Below are positions 35,361-47,576 of a DNA stretch of 64,000 nt, piece by piece. The notes under the pieces were generated by a model. It was not told where the DNA came from and did not search any database. It saw nothing but the letters and a program-made list of their open reading frames with translations. Position 1 is the first letter of the stretch. Every line of letters starts with the position of its first letter. The translations under genes and the position numbers were made by a program. Origin of the DNA: Sipunculus nudus (Eukaryota; Annelida; Sipuncula; Golfingiida; Sipunculidae); contig CM049310.1 of the NCBI GenBank assembly GCA_026874595.1, positions 81,266,556-81,330,555 of the forward strand, given 5' to 3'.

Positions 35361-36903
35361 CTCAAACACACTGCATTTATAGCTGTTCAATGCGATGTGT
35401 ACTTTGTACGCCTGAACCAATAATTATAACTCAGTGATCATGCAGGAGCTGTTTACATCTTTTTTTCAGTTCCCATAACGACCAGTATTAGTATAGCATG
35501 TAATATCTGATTGAGTTAATTTTTTATTCTATAATGTTAATATAACTTTGAGGTTTTCATGGGTTTATACCTGAATGAGATTTCAGTTATGGGGATCCTC
35601 TTACTGAAAAGCGTAGCAAGGGTACATTAGGATATATTTTAAAATAAACAGAGAAAATGGTGGCAATTAAGCAAATTTCATACAATAATGGCTAATATTT
35701 TTTTCTGGAGCAAAAATAAATAATGTAGGAGGAAACTGCTTAGATTTCAACTACTGTTGATTTTCTGGAGCCTGCAATGCTGTCATGTTTATCTTTGTCA
35801 CATGACCCTGTCCTTGATCTTATTGGTATGTGAAGAGTTGTCCTATGATAATGCTCCAAATAAAGTATAGTAAATATTGTTTCCATAACTTCCATTTGCA
35901 AATTTATTAAAAACTTTAAAAATATAGCCACAAACCTATAAATAACTTATTGAAGCTATATATTTTCATTCACTTTTAAGCATTATTAATGAACTAAGAT
36001 TTTTTGGAGTATATTTATTGGTAATGAACTACTCTGGTACACAAGAGATCAGGTCACAGGTCAGGCCATAGGTGACTAGAGTTCATGCCTCAGCAACATG
36101 GCTGTATCAGTGATGGTTTTCCGCTCCCCTCTTTTAATGATAAAAGCTGTTATGTCATATATGACATAACAAAGACACTCCACACGCATGAAACTGAGAA
36201 GTAAAGGATATATAGGAAAAGTGAACATAGTTTAAGCTGCACCTTTTTCTTAATGACTCTTTTATTCTTTCCATCTGATATATAAGAAGGACCGCTACGA
36301 TACTTCGTAAGAATATATTCAAGGCTGAGTATGGCCCGGGTTCCCCATTGGGTAAATCTCGGCCTTGCACCAAAGCAAACTGTATGGCTGCTTTTCAATG
36401 TCCGCGGCGACTGTTTATGCCGCTCGGCAAAAGTACTCATTTGCCTGGCGGCTAGTCCTTTTCCGTGGTTTTTTGGTATGCGTTTGCTGTGCGGCAGACG
36501 CACGCCTTGTTATCAGGTCTTACGTCAACAGCTGATATTTCAATAGCAACGGTATATCAAACTATAATCACAATTCAGCCTGGGTGCGATCTTATGCCAC
36601 ACTTTCCTTGTCCTGTTTCTTAAACTGGTCATACAGACCGGGTTCTATATGTTCAGTATGTTCCTCAAGATTTACATGTTCTCGACCTTGTTGTCAGGTA
36701 AACACATGGCCTTCCTGACATTGCTGGACAGAGACACGAGACCAGCGCGGGTATGGGAAAACTATACAAGATGTAATTTGAAGGCGGAATCCTCAATTGC
36801 CAGGCGCAGAAACAGAGCACTGCATTTTACTTGTATTTTTGCCGCGCGGTTTCCCCAAAACAAAAAACTCATTTTAAAATCAGGTAATATCTCTTCTCAC
36901 TAA

Positions 36904-37142
36904 AACATAAACTTTATTTATTTTACATGGATTGTTCAACTAGTTATAATAAGTAATACGAGGCACTCTCCATGGCACGGATGTTGGCACTCGGTAGTCG
37001 GTAAGGGTGGCGGAAACCGGATGACCCGGAGAAAACCACCGATCTTTGATGAGTCACTACAACCCACTCTCACAGCCCCACCCGGAATCGAGCCCGGGTC
37101 GCCAGCGGAGAATGCCGAGCGTTTTACCACTTAGCTGTCCCT
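36904..37142 (-). mobile_element. SINE-B, unit 3
   Basis: Same insertion as in units 1 and 2, with B-box complement GGAATCGAGCCCGGG near 37,083-37,097 and the TCTATTCACTTAA flank on the right. Confidence 0.8.
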
Positions 37143-40100
37143 ATCTATTCACTTAACATCATAATTTGTTAATGCTAGAGACCTTATTTCAATTATATTC
37201 TAGACAGTTTTACCATAAACCAGGTCACAATGAATTAAGTATTGATCATAAATGTATATAATTACATTCAATTATGCCCATCTTTGGGTATGGGGTATTA
37301 TTTTCTGTAGCATATTTGATTTGATTTTCACATGATGGAGAGATCAGGTTTAAGTTTATATAATCTGAAATTCGAATGCAATTTTTCAAATATTGTAGCT
37401 TACTTTTCAGTATTCGAAGAGTCATTTATATGGACTCACATTAACTTTTTAGATTTTACCCCTTGGTAACTCAATATAACATAAAACATATTTCTTTTAT
37501 TTAAGAAGAACAAGAAGCTGCACTAAAAGAAATACTATAGTTTGAATGGGCCAAATAAAAAAATCATTATTTTCTTAACTCTTTTTACGATAGCTCTACA
37601 AGTTATATATAGATCATTTACTAATACCCTGTTCAAAGGACTACTGTTTCTTCAGTTCTCGCTCTATCCTTTTCTCGGTTATGACAGCACGAATAATGTT
37701 TTTACTTTGCTTTGTATTTTTTTCTTTTCTTATTCATGTTTCTTTATCGTTTGTATACATGAATCCAAATGTGTGCCAAATGTTTTGTGAATTTTGTTTT
37801 TCTTAAATGATTCATGTGTGCTAGGTGCGAGCTTGAGATATTTTATAATAAAGATATATCTGCAAATCAGGTCTTGTTCATTTGATCAACAGTCAGCCAA
37901 GATTATATGACTATGACCTCATATGGTAATATTGTTTAACTGACGTGGTTTGGCTCCGCCTTTAGAGAGATTTATAAGGCGAAGGGTTTGCCTATAGTTA
38001 ACGGTGGCTGGAGATTTTTCTAAGCCTGGCGCATGCTTTGCAGTTGAGATTTGCTGTTTCGAGGAATTTACTGAAAATTTTCCGGAAGGACTTCCTAGCA
38101 TGTGATATCGTGATATCATTTTATTAAAATTAATCAGGTTGGAAATGTATAACAAGAAATTATTCATGATCGCTGGTGAGCGGATTCGAAAATCGTGTTT
38201 AAATGTTTTAACACATAGCAAAATATATCTTTTTATAAAAAAATATCTGAACGTTTTAAGCGATGGGATAAATGAAAAAAGTTCGGCTTTTTCACAAATG
38301 TCTAGCGGTTTTAAATCGGTTAACGGTGCCGTCTAAACTTGTTGGCTGTTTACTAATTTGCCCAACATACAGACTGGGCTACATGTGTACCATTGATCGA
38401 GCCGATTAATAGCTGACGACCGACAGGATATTCCACACTGAGCATAATTGGACTCACAAGAGTACAACTGTGCTGGATAGGGATTTTGGGAATTGAAAGG
38501 CCACCATGCACCTGGCCTTCTAAGTGCATAGAAGGCGTAGGCATAATGTAGGTAATGAAGTCCGTTCAAGCCTGTTTGACAAAAATGTTTCATAGAAATT
38601 ATATATACATTGATATTCACGAAATAATTAATATTTTGTAAGCATGCGCATGTGTAATGTAAACAAAAGATGTGTACTTAAAATGACACAAATTTATATT
38701 TTAAAGTGTGAAAGTTGAGAGAAGTAGTTACGGCCGTCACACAGTAACCTTCAGAAAGATGTTTGCCCTGTGGGTAATTTCTAATATTATCAATCACCGC
38801 TGAGAATGTCTTCATGTCAGCTTCATATTTTGTAGATACCTTATGGTTCGAAATGCTTTATACATTTTTATAATTTTATTTTATTTTTTACCATTAAAAA
38901 CATTTCTGTCGTTCCCACTGTTCTAGTTTACACCAAGGGAATGAAAATATGAACATAAAAGTAAAAAGACCTGATAAATTGAACATGGGTGGTATCATTT
39001 ATCTTTTAAACCGAGCTCCACACAGGGCCAAGATCTATGAGCCCTAATATTCCACAGATAACCTTTTGTATGGAGATTGTCAAAACATAAGTCTCTGACC
39101 AAAGACACCTGGTGGCGCCATACGGTTTTGTGCATTGTTGTGTACTTGCCAATTTTATACACAGCGCGCCTGCCTCTTTCTGCGGAGAACTCATTCATAG
39201 GCTTACAAATATTTAAGTCTACACACATATAAAATATCGACCTATTAAAGACGCCAACTGCACGATTTAGAGTATGGCGCCGCCAGAGACACCTGGCCAG
39301 CAAGCTTGGTACCTAGCTGATGATTGCATCTGAAACTAAAATACCTAAAAATCGGAATGCGAGTAATCAAATCTTTCGATAATGTGAATTTATCATATCC
39401 TAGCCATATGGTACATGTGTAATGTTTTCACCGTCTTTGTTTGGTAAGTTGGTTGGTTGCATGGTCTGTCGGCAAATTTACACTGATTTTGATGAGTTGG
39501 AGCTGCTTGAACGATATGGTTTGTTAGAATGATTCTTTACCTTTGCGTAATAGGACAGGGTGTTAATTAATCCTAACCTAGAGTGGCTGCCGTCCAATGA
39601 TGGTAGGTGCCGCCTTTCTTCTGGCTGGTAATGCTGACCTTTGACACAACTTGAACACCTGTTGTGGGGAGGGGGAGGGAATTTGACACACATTTTCACT
39701 GGCTAGTATATATTTCTAACGCTTGTTAAGCAATTATCCAAGTTGTTTATGATGCTTGAGGAGGTCTATGGGATGACTATGTGGTCATTTAAAAAATAAA
39801 ATCGATTACGCAATATTCCTGTATAAAACACGATGATATCATCTGAATAATATGTCACGAGAACGCTATTGGCCTTGCTGTGAAATCACCAACCAATACC
39901 TGATTCATATTTAAGTTTCCAATTATATGTATTTTCCTTAAGCTTCGTTGCAAACGCTGTCTGTATCAGCAATGGATGGAAATAACCATAAAACTATGTT
40001 ATACACTTATAAAAACCTACTGGAGCTATCATACAGCGTGGCCTAGATGTGGACGACATGTGCATGGAAGGTCCAGTCCTCTTTTTTTCTTACTTATTTG

Positions 40101-40189
40101 GTTGAGGTAACCGCCTTCATTTTAATGGTTGCTTAACCAGGTACCATCAACATCTTCAGGATTCAATTCCCGGCGGTTTCGGACTTCCT

Positions 40190-40465
40190 GACAAGGTGGA
40201 GACACATGAATATCCTGGTTTCAATCAGGTTATGTGTACCGCACCTGCAAAGCCTGTGTGTGTGTGTGTGTGTAACACCGAGGAAGCCCCGAAACACGAC
40301 TACATGTACTTGGCACAGACTCCCCATTAAGCCTACAGAGCGCGCACCCTTAGTGGGGACAGACCTTGACCGATTTAACCGCTCCTCGGCTGAAATTCGA
40401 ACTCACGATCTCTCGGCTTTGAGAGCTGTGCTCTGGACCATTGAAGGCGGTGGGCAGGTATAGTC
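40190..40465 (-). repeat. SINE-A copy, unit 3
   Basis: This is the best-preserved tRNA-like end of the family: on the minus strand GAGTTCGAATTT is the B box (complement at 40,393-40,404), preceded by TGGTCCAGAGCACAGCTCTC as the A-box region. Its GT run is short (about 40,255-40,272). Confidence 0.65.
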
Positions 40466-41323
40466 CTAATATACCGTGGTTGCCTTTTATTTTGGTATTC
40501 TCGGAAGGCGGAATAATCCGAAAATGAACCTTGAATGAACCTTAAATAAGAGGTTCCATCATCGAAGGCAACGTTGAAAGTGAAAGGTTGACATTATGAA
40601 TAAAAATAGATCGTTATATGTTCAACGATTAATATTTAAATGATATTATACCTTTCTAAACGTCTACCATTAAGGAACATCTTTTGTTAAATGATTTTTC
40701 CACATATTCTTTGATAAAATTGATTAACATAACAATGGTTATACATGCATGTGCTCTATGTATATACATGTATAAAGTTTACCTGTATACAGTTGTTTCA
40801 TGTTGTGAAATGAGAAGCAGATCCAAGGGGAGGATCCAGGGGGTCCGGAAACCTCCCCTTTTTTCAGCAGTCGCAAGCTTTTTTTAAGTGTTTCAGACCA
40901 ATTTTTCAGGCGAATATGTAATCAATAATAAAATATGTAGAACGTCTGACTTGTGTATCACAAGTTTCAGCTTGGAATTCACATTCGGTCCTCTTTCTAT
41001 TTTCAACCGATATCAAAATACATATTTTACATATTTCTACACATTATTTGATTGAATATTCAGCTCTAAAGAGAGGTTTTATTATATGTATAATATATGT
41101 AATATATAATTATAATATGTAATATATATTTCAATTTTAACCCGATACATACATAGATACAAATAATAAATATTTATACTCAATATTTGATTCAGTATTC
41201 AGATTTATACTTATCTTTTATTATTGGTATAATAATATATGTAATATATAATTATATATGTTCTATTTATTCAATATACATATAAACAAATATATACATG
41301 AAAGAGAGAGTGTGTGTGTGTGT

Positions 41324-41354
<31 letters not shown>

Positions 41355-41951
41355 GTAAAACAGGCACGCGACCTAAGTCGATTATCATGAAACACGGGAG
41401 GTTAAGTCACCAACAAACCACAAAAAGCCAGTTGCAATAACAGCTCATCGACAGACCACAAACAGTAAGTTCCTATTAGAGGTTCCTCGTTTAGTAAAAT
41501 GGAGCAAGATTCATATGGCGATTCATATTACATAGTCACTTCTTTATGACTCGGTACGATGGATTCGGTAAATTATAAATATAAGTGGGACAGAGAATAG
41601 ACTCATTCACAGAGGGAGTCGAGAAAATCGATCGATTTTGCATGACTGACGTCGTTACACGTAACAACATGTCTGCCGAGGAAACGTTATGTGTCTTACG
41701 GAACCTTCTCGTGTACCTGTGATTATAAACAGCTCTTCACGGACTGGGTAGCATAAGAACAAGGCACGATATCAGACATAGGGCGAGCCAGCCAGCATCA
41801 CAGATTGATTGGGTCGAGAGAGTATGTACGGCTGGTTTCAGAACTAGATATAGCTGGCCAGCAACACTGATGCTCCATGCACAGCTTGGCTTGCTCAAAG
41901 CCTGTTATGTCTGTGCCAGGAAAAATTATCGACCGAGCTGCCTACAGATCG

Positions 41952-42166
41952 TATATAAAAACTTAGTGAATCATTAAATAGTGGATTAGTTACTATTCTG
42001 AGTGCGCCATGACACCATATTGAAGACAATCGTCAGCGTTAGAAACCAAACGGCCTCAAAGACGTGCTGACGTCACTGAACTAAGAGCCACACACGACAG
42101 GTGAGATAAATACTTACACCTGGCACAGATCTGTATTTGCTTTTCAGTCGCATCGAAATAACATTT
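41952..42166 (+). promoter_or_regulatory. X4 promoter-like cluster
   Basis: TATATAAAA lies at 41,952-41,960, TGACGTCA at 42,068-42,075, and the GT...AG segment from about 42,101 to the TTTTCAG near 42,147. It is the last module of the array with the TATA box intact and lies about 5.4 kb upstream of the nuclease start codon. A link to that gene is conjecture. Confidence 0.35.
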
Positions 42167-42424
42167 AATCCAGGCAATGTTCACATAATCAAGTATGCTC
42201 ACATTCATTAAAAATTTTATGGTATATTTGGATATATTTAGAGGTCAACTCCTATACAACAGCGTAGCTAGATTTCATATCCACCAACATACAAGGAGTC
42301 TTTTCATAAACATTTAGTTTTTAGTTAGTGCTAGGCTTTGATAATGTAATTTAACGTCAGGTCCCATGACAAGTGTTTAGTCCGTGATGTATTCGAGTCC
42401 AGGCCACTCGAGTCCGAGTCCAGG

Positions 42425-42800
42425 TCCCAGCCCTTGAGGTTAGAGTCCAAGTAACAGCCCTTGAGGTACAAGTCCAAGTCCCAGCCTTTGAGGTACAAGT
42501 CCAAGTCCCAGCCCTTCAGGTACCAGTCCAAGTCCCATCCCTTGAGATACGAGTCCAAGTCCCAGCCCTTAAGGTACGAGTCCAAGTCCAAAACCTTGAG
42601 GTACCAGTCCAAGTCCCAGCCCTTGAGGTACAAGTCCAAGTTTCATCCCTTGAGGAACCAGTCCAAGTCCCTTCCCTTGAGGTACCAGTCTAAGTCCCAT
42701 CCCTTGAGGTGCGAGTCCAAGTCCCGGCCCTTGAGGTATCAGTCCAAGTCCCAGTCCTTGAGGTGCTAGTCCATGTCCCAGCCCTTGAGGTACGAGTCCA
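42425..42800. repeat. 27-bp minisatellite, X4 (about 14 copies)
   Basis: Same repeat as in X2 and X3. The variant order differs between the three arrays, so they have evolved separately since duplication. Confidence 0.9.
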
Positions 42801-43899
42801 AGTTCACCTTCTTCAGGCCCGAGTCATCGAGCAGTCAAGTACAAGTCAGAGTGCAAGGCCAATACACATCACCCTATTAAAAAGAAATGTTGATAATTTA
42901 GATTATCATGTGTATTTTATGTTAGTATATAAATGCTTTTTACTTGAACGGTAAAATACGTTCAGCTCCCGACGCTCTGTTTATTATGTGGCAGAGCTTT
43001 TTTCTTACAAGAGGTGGACTCGGTCAGATTTCCCGAGTCCTTGCCTCAGAGTCCGAGTACGTACAAGTCCGAGTCAAGAAGCTTCGATTCCATGTCCGAG
43101 TCTCTACAAAAGTGCACACAAGTCCGGCCTTCATCACTTTTTTTCAGTTATATTGATATATAGCACGATGTTGTACTCGTGGCGTGAACAATTAATATTA
43201 ATTGTAGTATATATAAAACAAAAGCTGATCAAGAATAACATCAAGTGCGTTATGTTCCACCTGGCTTTCCTTTTGATATAGGTTTCATATATAGGTCATG
43301 GTAAATGTATGGTAGATAAGAAGGGTGCATACATGTATATCTCTCAGTGTAATCGATCATGAAACTCAACACAGGCATATGTGATCCGTCTCGGTACACA
43401 TATGGGTTGAAGGAGTGTTTAGTCAACGCAAAAAATCATTCAACTACCCCTTACAGAGCACTAAAACTGTAAATAATGCTTGCCAGTAACTGGTTCATAT
43501 CGAAAGGCACAAGGCGATAATTTCCGTTTGGAACAGCACTGCATCCATAAAGAGTAGATCCGCACAGATATTTGATATTTTTAATTGACTATAAAAAAAG
43601 ATATATGTAAACTGATGCCAAACATAATTTGTAAAATCCATTTCACAAGATGACAAAAAAAAAAAACCGTGCGGAACTACTCTTAATGGATGATATTTCA
43701 AGTTGCAAGAGAAAATTACTTTTGTGCCTTTCTATATAAAAAAGCATAATTTTAACAAATATTATTTACCCGTTAGGTGCAAAGTAAGGGCAGGTGAATG
43801 TTTATTTAGTTAAGTGAAAACTGCTTAAGCCGATATTTATACAAATGGGAATTCGCGTCTGTGAACACGGCCTTTCTGGGCCATCCTATGTTAGTGATG

Positions 43900-46355
43900 T
43901 ATTCCTATTAGTCCACTATTAGTCCATCATTAAAGAGTGGATTAGTCACTTTTCTTGTGCGCAATGACCACCAATGCATCAAAGTGAAGAAAACGTTTAG
44001 CATTAGGAACCAAACGGACACGTAGTGACGTCACTGAGCTGAGAGCAACACACGACAGGTGATATCAGATAGGCATTCTAACGCCTGCCACAGATCTGTA
44101 TTTGCTTTTGAGTCGCATCGAAATAACAGGTAATCTTGAATAATCAAGTTCGCTCATATTAGTTTCAAATAGCCGAAGTCGAAGTTTGACATATCTGGAT
44201 ACATTAAGGGGTCACCTCTTGTAAACCAGCGTAGCTAGATTCCACATGCACCAACATGCAAAGAGTCTTTTATAAACAGTCAGTTTTAATCAGTGATGTA
44301 GTCGAGTCCACCCCATCGGAGTCCAGGGCATGTCCGAGTCAAACCACTCGAGTCCGAGTGCAAGTCTGAATCCAGGCAAGTCGAGTCAATGTCCATTTCC
44401 GAGTCCAGGCCACTCGATTCCGAGTCCAAATCCACCTTCTTAAGGTCCGCGTCACTTGGGAGCCAAGTACAAGTCTACAAGAGTGCAAGCGCTATACACA
44501 TCCCCTTTTTAAAAAAGGAATTTTTAATGGATATTTCAGATAATCATGTGTATTTCATATTTATACATGCTCTTTGAATGTTAAATAACGTTCAGCTTCC
44601 GATTCCGATTTAAACTTTGGTAAATATAGTCCAATCTTGTTTGCTTATATATTGCTTTTATATTATATGTGACAGAGGTTTTTTTTTTCTAAGAGGTTGA
44701 CCCGGTCTGATTTCTCGAGTCCTTATCTCCGAGTGCGAGTACAAGTCAAAGTACAAGTCCGAGTCCAGAACCATCGAGTCCACGTCCGAGTCTAGAAAAG
44801 TGGAGTCGAGTCCAGTCTAGAGTCTTACATGTTTGTTTTAAATTATAGTGATGTATAGCACGGTTCTCTAGTCGCGGGTGAACGATTTATATTTATTGTA
44901 ATATGTATAGAAGAAAAGCTGATCGATAAAATATATTCCAACTTTGTATGCCCAATATTCTGTTGGTAGTTCATGTTTGTATATAAGTCTTTTAAGTTTA
45001 TGTGACAAAGCTTTTTTTCTTAGAGGTGGACCAGGTCTGACACATGAAGTGCTTTATGTTCCACGTTGCCCGCCTATTAATACAACTGTCAACATGTCCC
45101 GGGAGCGCATGGGATGAGGTTGTATATGAAACAAGGCGCATGCACTGAGGTCATGGTAAATGTGAAGGACTTATGTCTAGTTTAAAAAAAAACTTACCTG
45201 TCTTATTTGCACCTAATATTAATTTTGGATCACTAAACTAGATTTCAAGCAACTCAGCACCGGCCACTACAACTCATTCTCATGGTAGCACCTCGGATCG
45301 AACCCATGCAGGTCGTCAGCGAAAAAGGCCGAGCGTTTTGCCGCTCAGCTTTCCTGGCCCCAAAAATGCACTGAGGTCATGGTAAAAGTATAGTAGATAA
45401 GAAGAGTGCATACATGTATATCTCTCAGTGTAAACGAGCATGAACACCTGCTGATAGACATGTGTCTTTCACAGTCCGCTGAATTTTTTTAAATTTACCT
45501 GTAGTAAGATATTGGCACCTACTGTTTATTTTTGATCTTACACTAGGCTTAATTTAACGAAACTCAGCACAGGCGCTTAAATCCGTCTTGGTACAAATAT
45601 TCGGTTAAGTAGTGTTCAGTCAATCCAACAAAACATTCTACTACCCTTTACAGAGCACTTAAAGGGAAAAATGCTAACCAGTAACTGGTTTATATATAAG
45701 GGTACGAGGCCAGAATCTCCGTTTGCAACAGCAATCCAATAAGAGTAAGTTCGCACAAATTGTTTTATCATATTGCAATTGGCTATAAAATGGTACGTGT
45801 ACCAAGTATAATTTGTAAGAGCCGAAGCACAAGGTGAAAAAAAAAAATCTTTGCTGATCTACTCATAATGGATGTACATGTAATTCAGATGCAAGCTAAA
45901 ATAACTTTTGTGCTTATCTAATAAAAAAAAAAGTTTTAACAAGCATTGCTTGCGCTTAATCTACAGTATGACTGATTTTTAAAAACCGATTCTTGAACAG
46001 AATAATATTCATTGGTGAAAACTGATATTTATTTTGTTACCTTGACCAAACTTTTCAGGACAGTTTTGTTACATGGTACCAAGTATAATATGTAAAAGCC
46101 GACTCAGAAGGTGACAACAAATCTGTGCGGATCTACTCATAATGGATGTACATGTAATTCAGATGCAAGCGAAAATTACTTTTGTGCTTTTCTAACTAAA
46201 AATGTTTTAACAAGCAGTATGACTGATTTACAAAAACGGATCCTTGAACAAAATAATATTCATAGGTGAACACTGATATTTATTTTTTACCTTGACCTAT
46301 TATTTCAAAGTCGTAAACCCCATTGTCTGTCTTTTATTGTTTGGTTCTGCCTGTG
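43900..46355 (+). repeat. Y4 module, truncated and internally duplicated
   Basis: The 5' part up to the TATA-like position is deleted; homology starts at a TGGATTAGTCAC block. TGACGTCA is at 44,026-44,033. GAGTCC clusters (44,300-44,480 and 44,715-44,825) and a SINE-B head (45,255-45,365) remain. The block 45,794-46,045 is duplicated at about 46,070-46,320. Confidence 0.7.
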
Positions 46356-46479
46356 TTTGCGCTAGATCTTAAACACAATGCATTTATAGTTATTCAGTGT
46401 AATGCGTACTGTGTACTCCTAAACCAATATCTATAACACAATGAACATCCAGGTGCTGTTTATATCTGTTTTCAGTTGG

Positions 46480-47573
46480 AATTAAAGGATATTTAGTTAG
46501 AGTGAACATAGTTAAAGCTGCATCTTTTTTTTAAATAACTCTTTTATTTTTTCCGTCGAATATATCAGAAGGACAGCTACGATATTTCGAAAGAACATAA
46601 TCAAGGCTGAATATGACCCGGGTCCAACGGTGGGTATATCTAAGCCTTGCACCAAAGCAAACGGTATGGTTTCCTTTCAATGACCGCGACTGTTTATGTC
46701 GCTCGGCAAATGCACTTAATTGCCTCGCACGCCTTGTTATCAGGTCTAACGTCATCAACTGATCTTTCAATAGCAACGGATCTGATGCCACACTTTCCTG
46801 GTCCAGACCTGGTTCTTATACTGATAATAAACACCGGGGTCTTTATGTTCTGTATGTTCCTAATGATTTACAAGTTCCCGACCTCGTTGTCAGGAAAACA
46901 CATGGCCTTCCCGACATTGCTGAACAAAGACACGAGACCAGCGTGGGTACGGGAAAGCTTTACAAGTGATGTCATCTAAAGGCGGAATTCTCGTTCGTTT
47001 GCCGCGCGCAGAAATCCAGCACTGCTTTTTAACTTGATTGATTTTTGCCGCACGGTTCCACCAATCAATATACTCAGTAAACAATCAGGAAATATATCTA
47101 CTCGCTTAACATCATAATTTGTTAATGCTAGAGACCTTATTTCAATTATATTCTATAATTTTAATTATATTATATCTAGTTTTACCATAAACTAGGTCAA
47201 CATTAATTAAGTAATTAGCATTAAAGTAAAATCATTACCTTAAATTTTACCCATCTTTGAGTATGGGGTGTTTATTTCTGTAAGCATATTTGATTTGATT
47301 TTAACATGATGAACAGATAAGGTTGTAAGTTTATATAATCTGAAATTCGAATGCAATTGTTCAAATATTGTAGCCTATGTTCCAGTTTTTGAAGACTCAT
47401 TAACATTACCTCACATTAACATTTTAGATTATTCCCCAAGGTACCTCAATATAACAAAAAACATATTTCCTTTATTTAAGAAGATCTAGAAGTTGCACTA
47501 AAAACACGATAGTTTGAATTGGCCTAATACAGAATTATTATCATTTTTTGAACGTGTTTTGTATGTTTTGTAG
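46480..47573 (+). repeat. Unit 4 tail, part before the nuclease gene
   Basis: A truncated E element (46,480-46,660) and sequence homologous to 10,600-11,700 of unit 1, minus the SINE. Nothing coding is seen. It ends in a pyrimidine-rich splice-acceptor-like sequence just before the gene. Confidence 0.65.
47545..47573 (+). promoter_or_regulatory. Possible splice acceptor just upstream of the nuclease ATG
   Basis: GTTTTGTATGTTTTGTAG ends at 47,573, three bases before the ATG. It has the T-rich tract and AG of an intron end. If used, the gene has at least one upstream non-coding exon, and the coding sequence lies in a single exon. Transcript data are needed to decide. Confidence 0.4.
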
Positions 47574-47576
47574 AAA

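Larger units (their letters stand above)
30711..41298 (+). repeat. Tandem array unit 3 (about 10.6 kb)
   Basis: It consists of X3 (30,720-33,140), Y3 (33,165-35,360) and a tail (35,365-41,298). X3 is close to X2. Y3 lacks the GA-rich start and begins at a GTATAATGGAGCTAGATTC block, reflecting a deletion at the X-Y junction. The tail is more diverged from units 1 and 2 than those are from each other, and holds an extra stretch of about 170 bp at 39,400-39,590. No transposon private to this unit was found. Confidence 0.85.
35365..41298 (+). repeat. Unit 3 tail, no gene seen
   Basis: In order it holds an E copy (35,551-36,379), SINE-B (36,904-37,142), a gene-free stretch homologous to the flanks of the unit 4 nuclease gene (37,160-38,340), further unit sequence, SINE-A (40,190-40,465) and an AT-rich run. 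The nuclease segment is absent near 37,600. An AATAAA lies near 37,848, matching the one downstream of the unit 4 gene. Confidence 0.65.
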
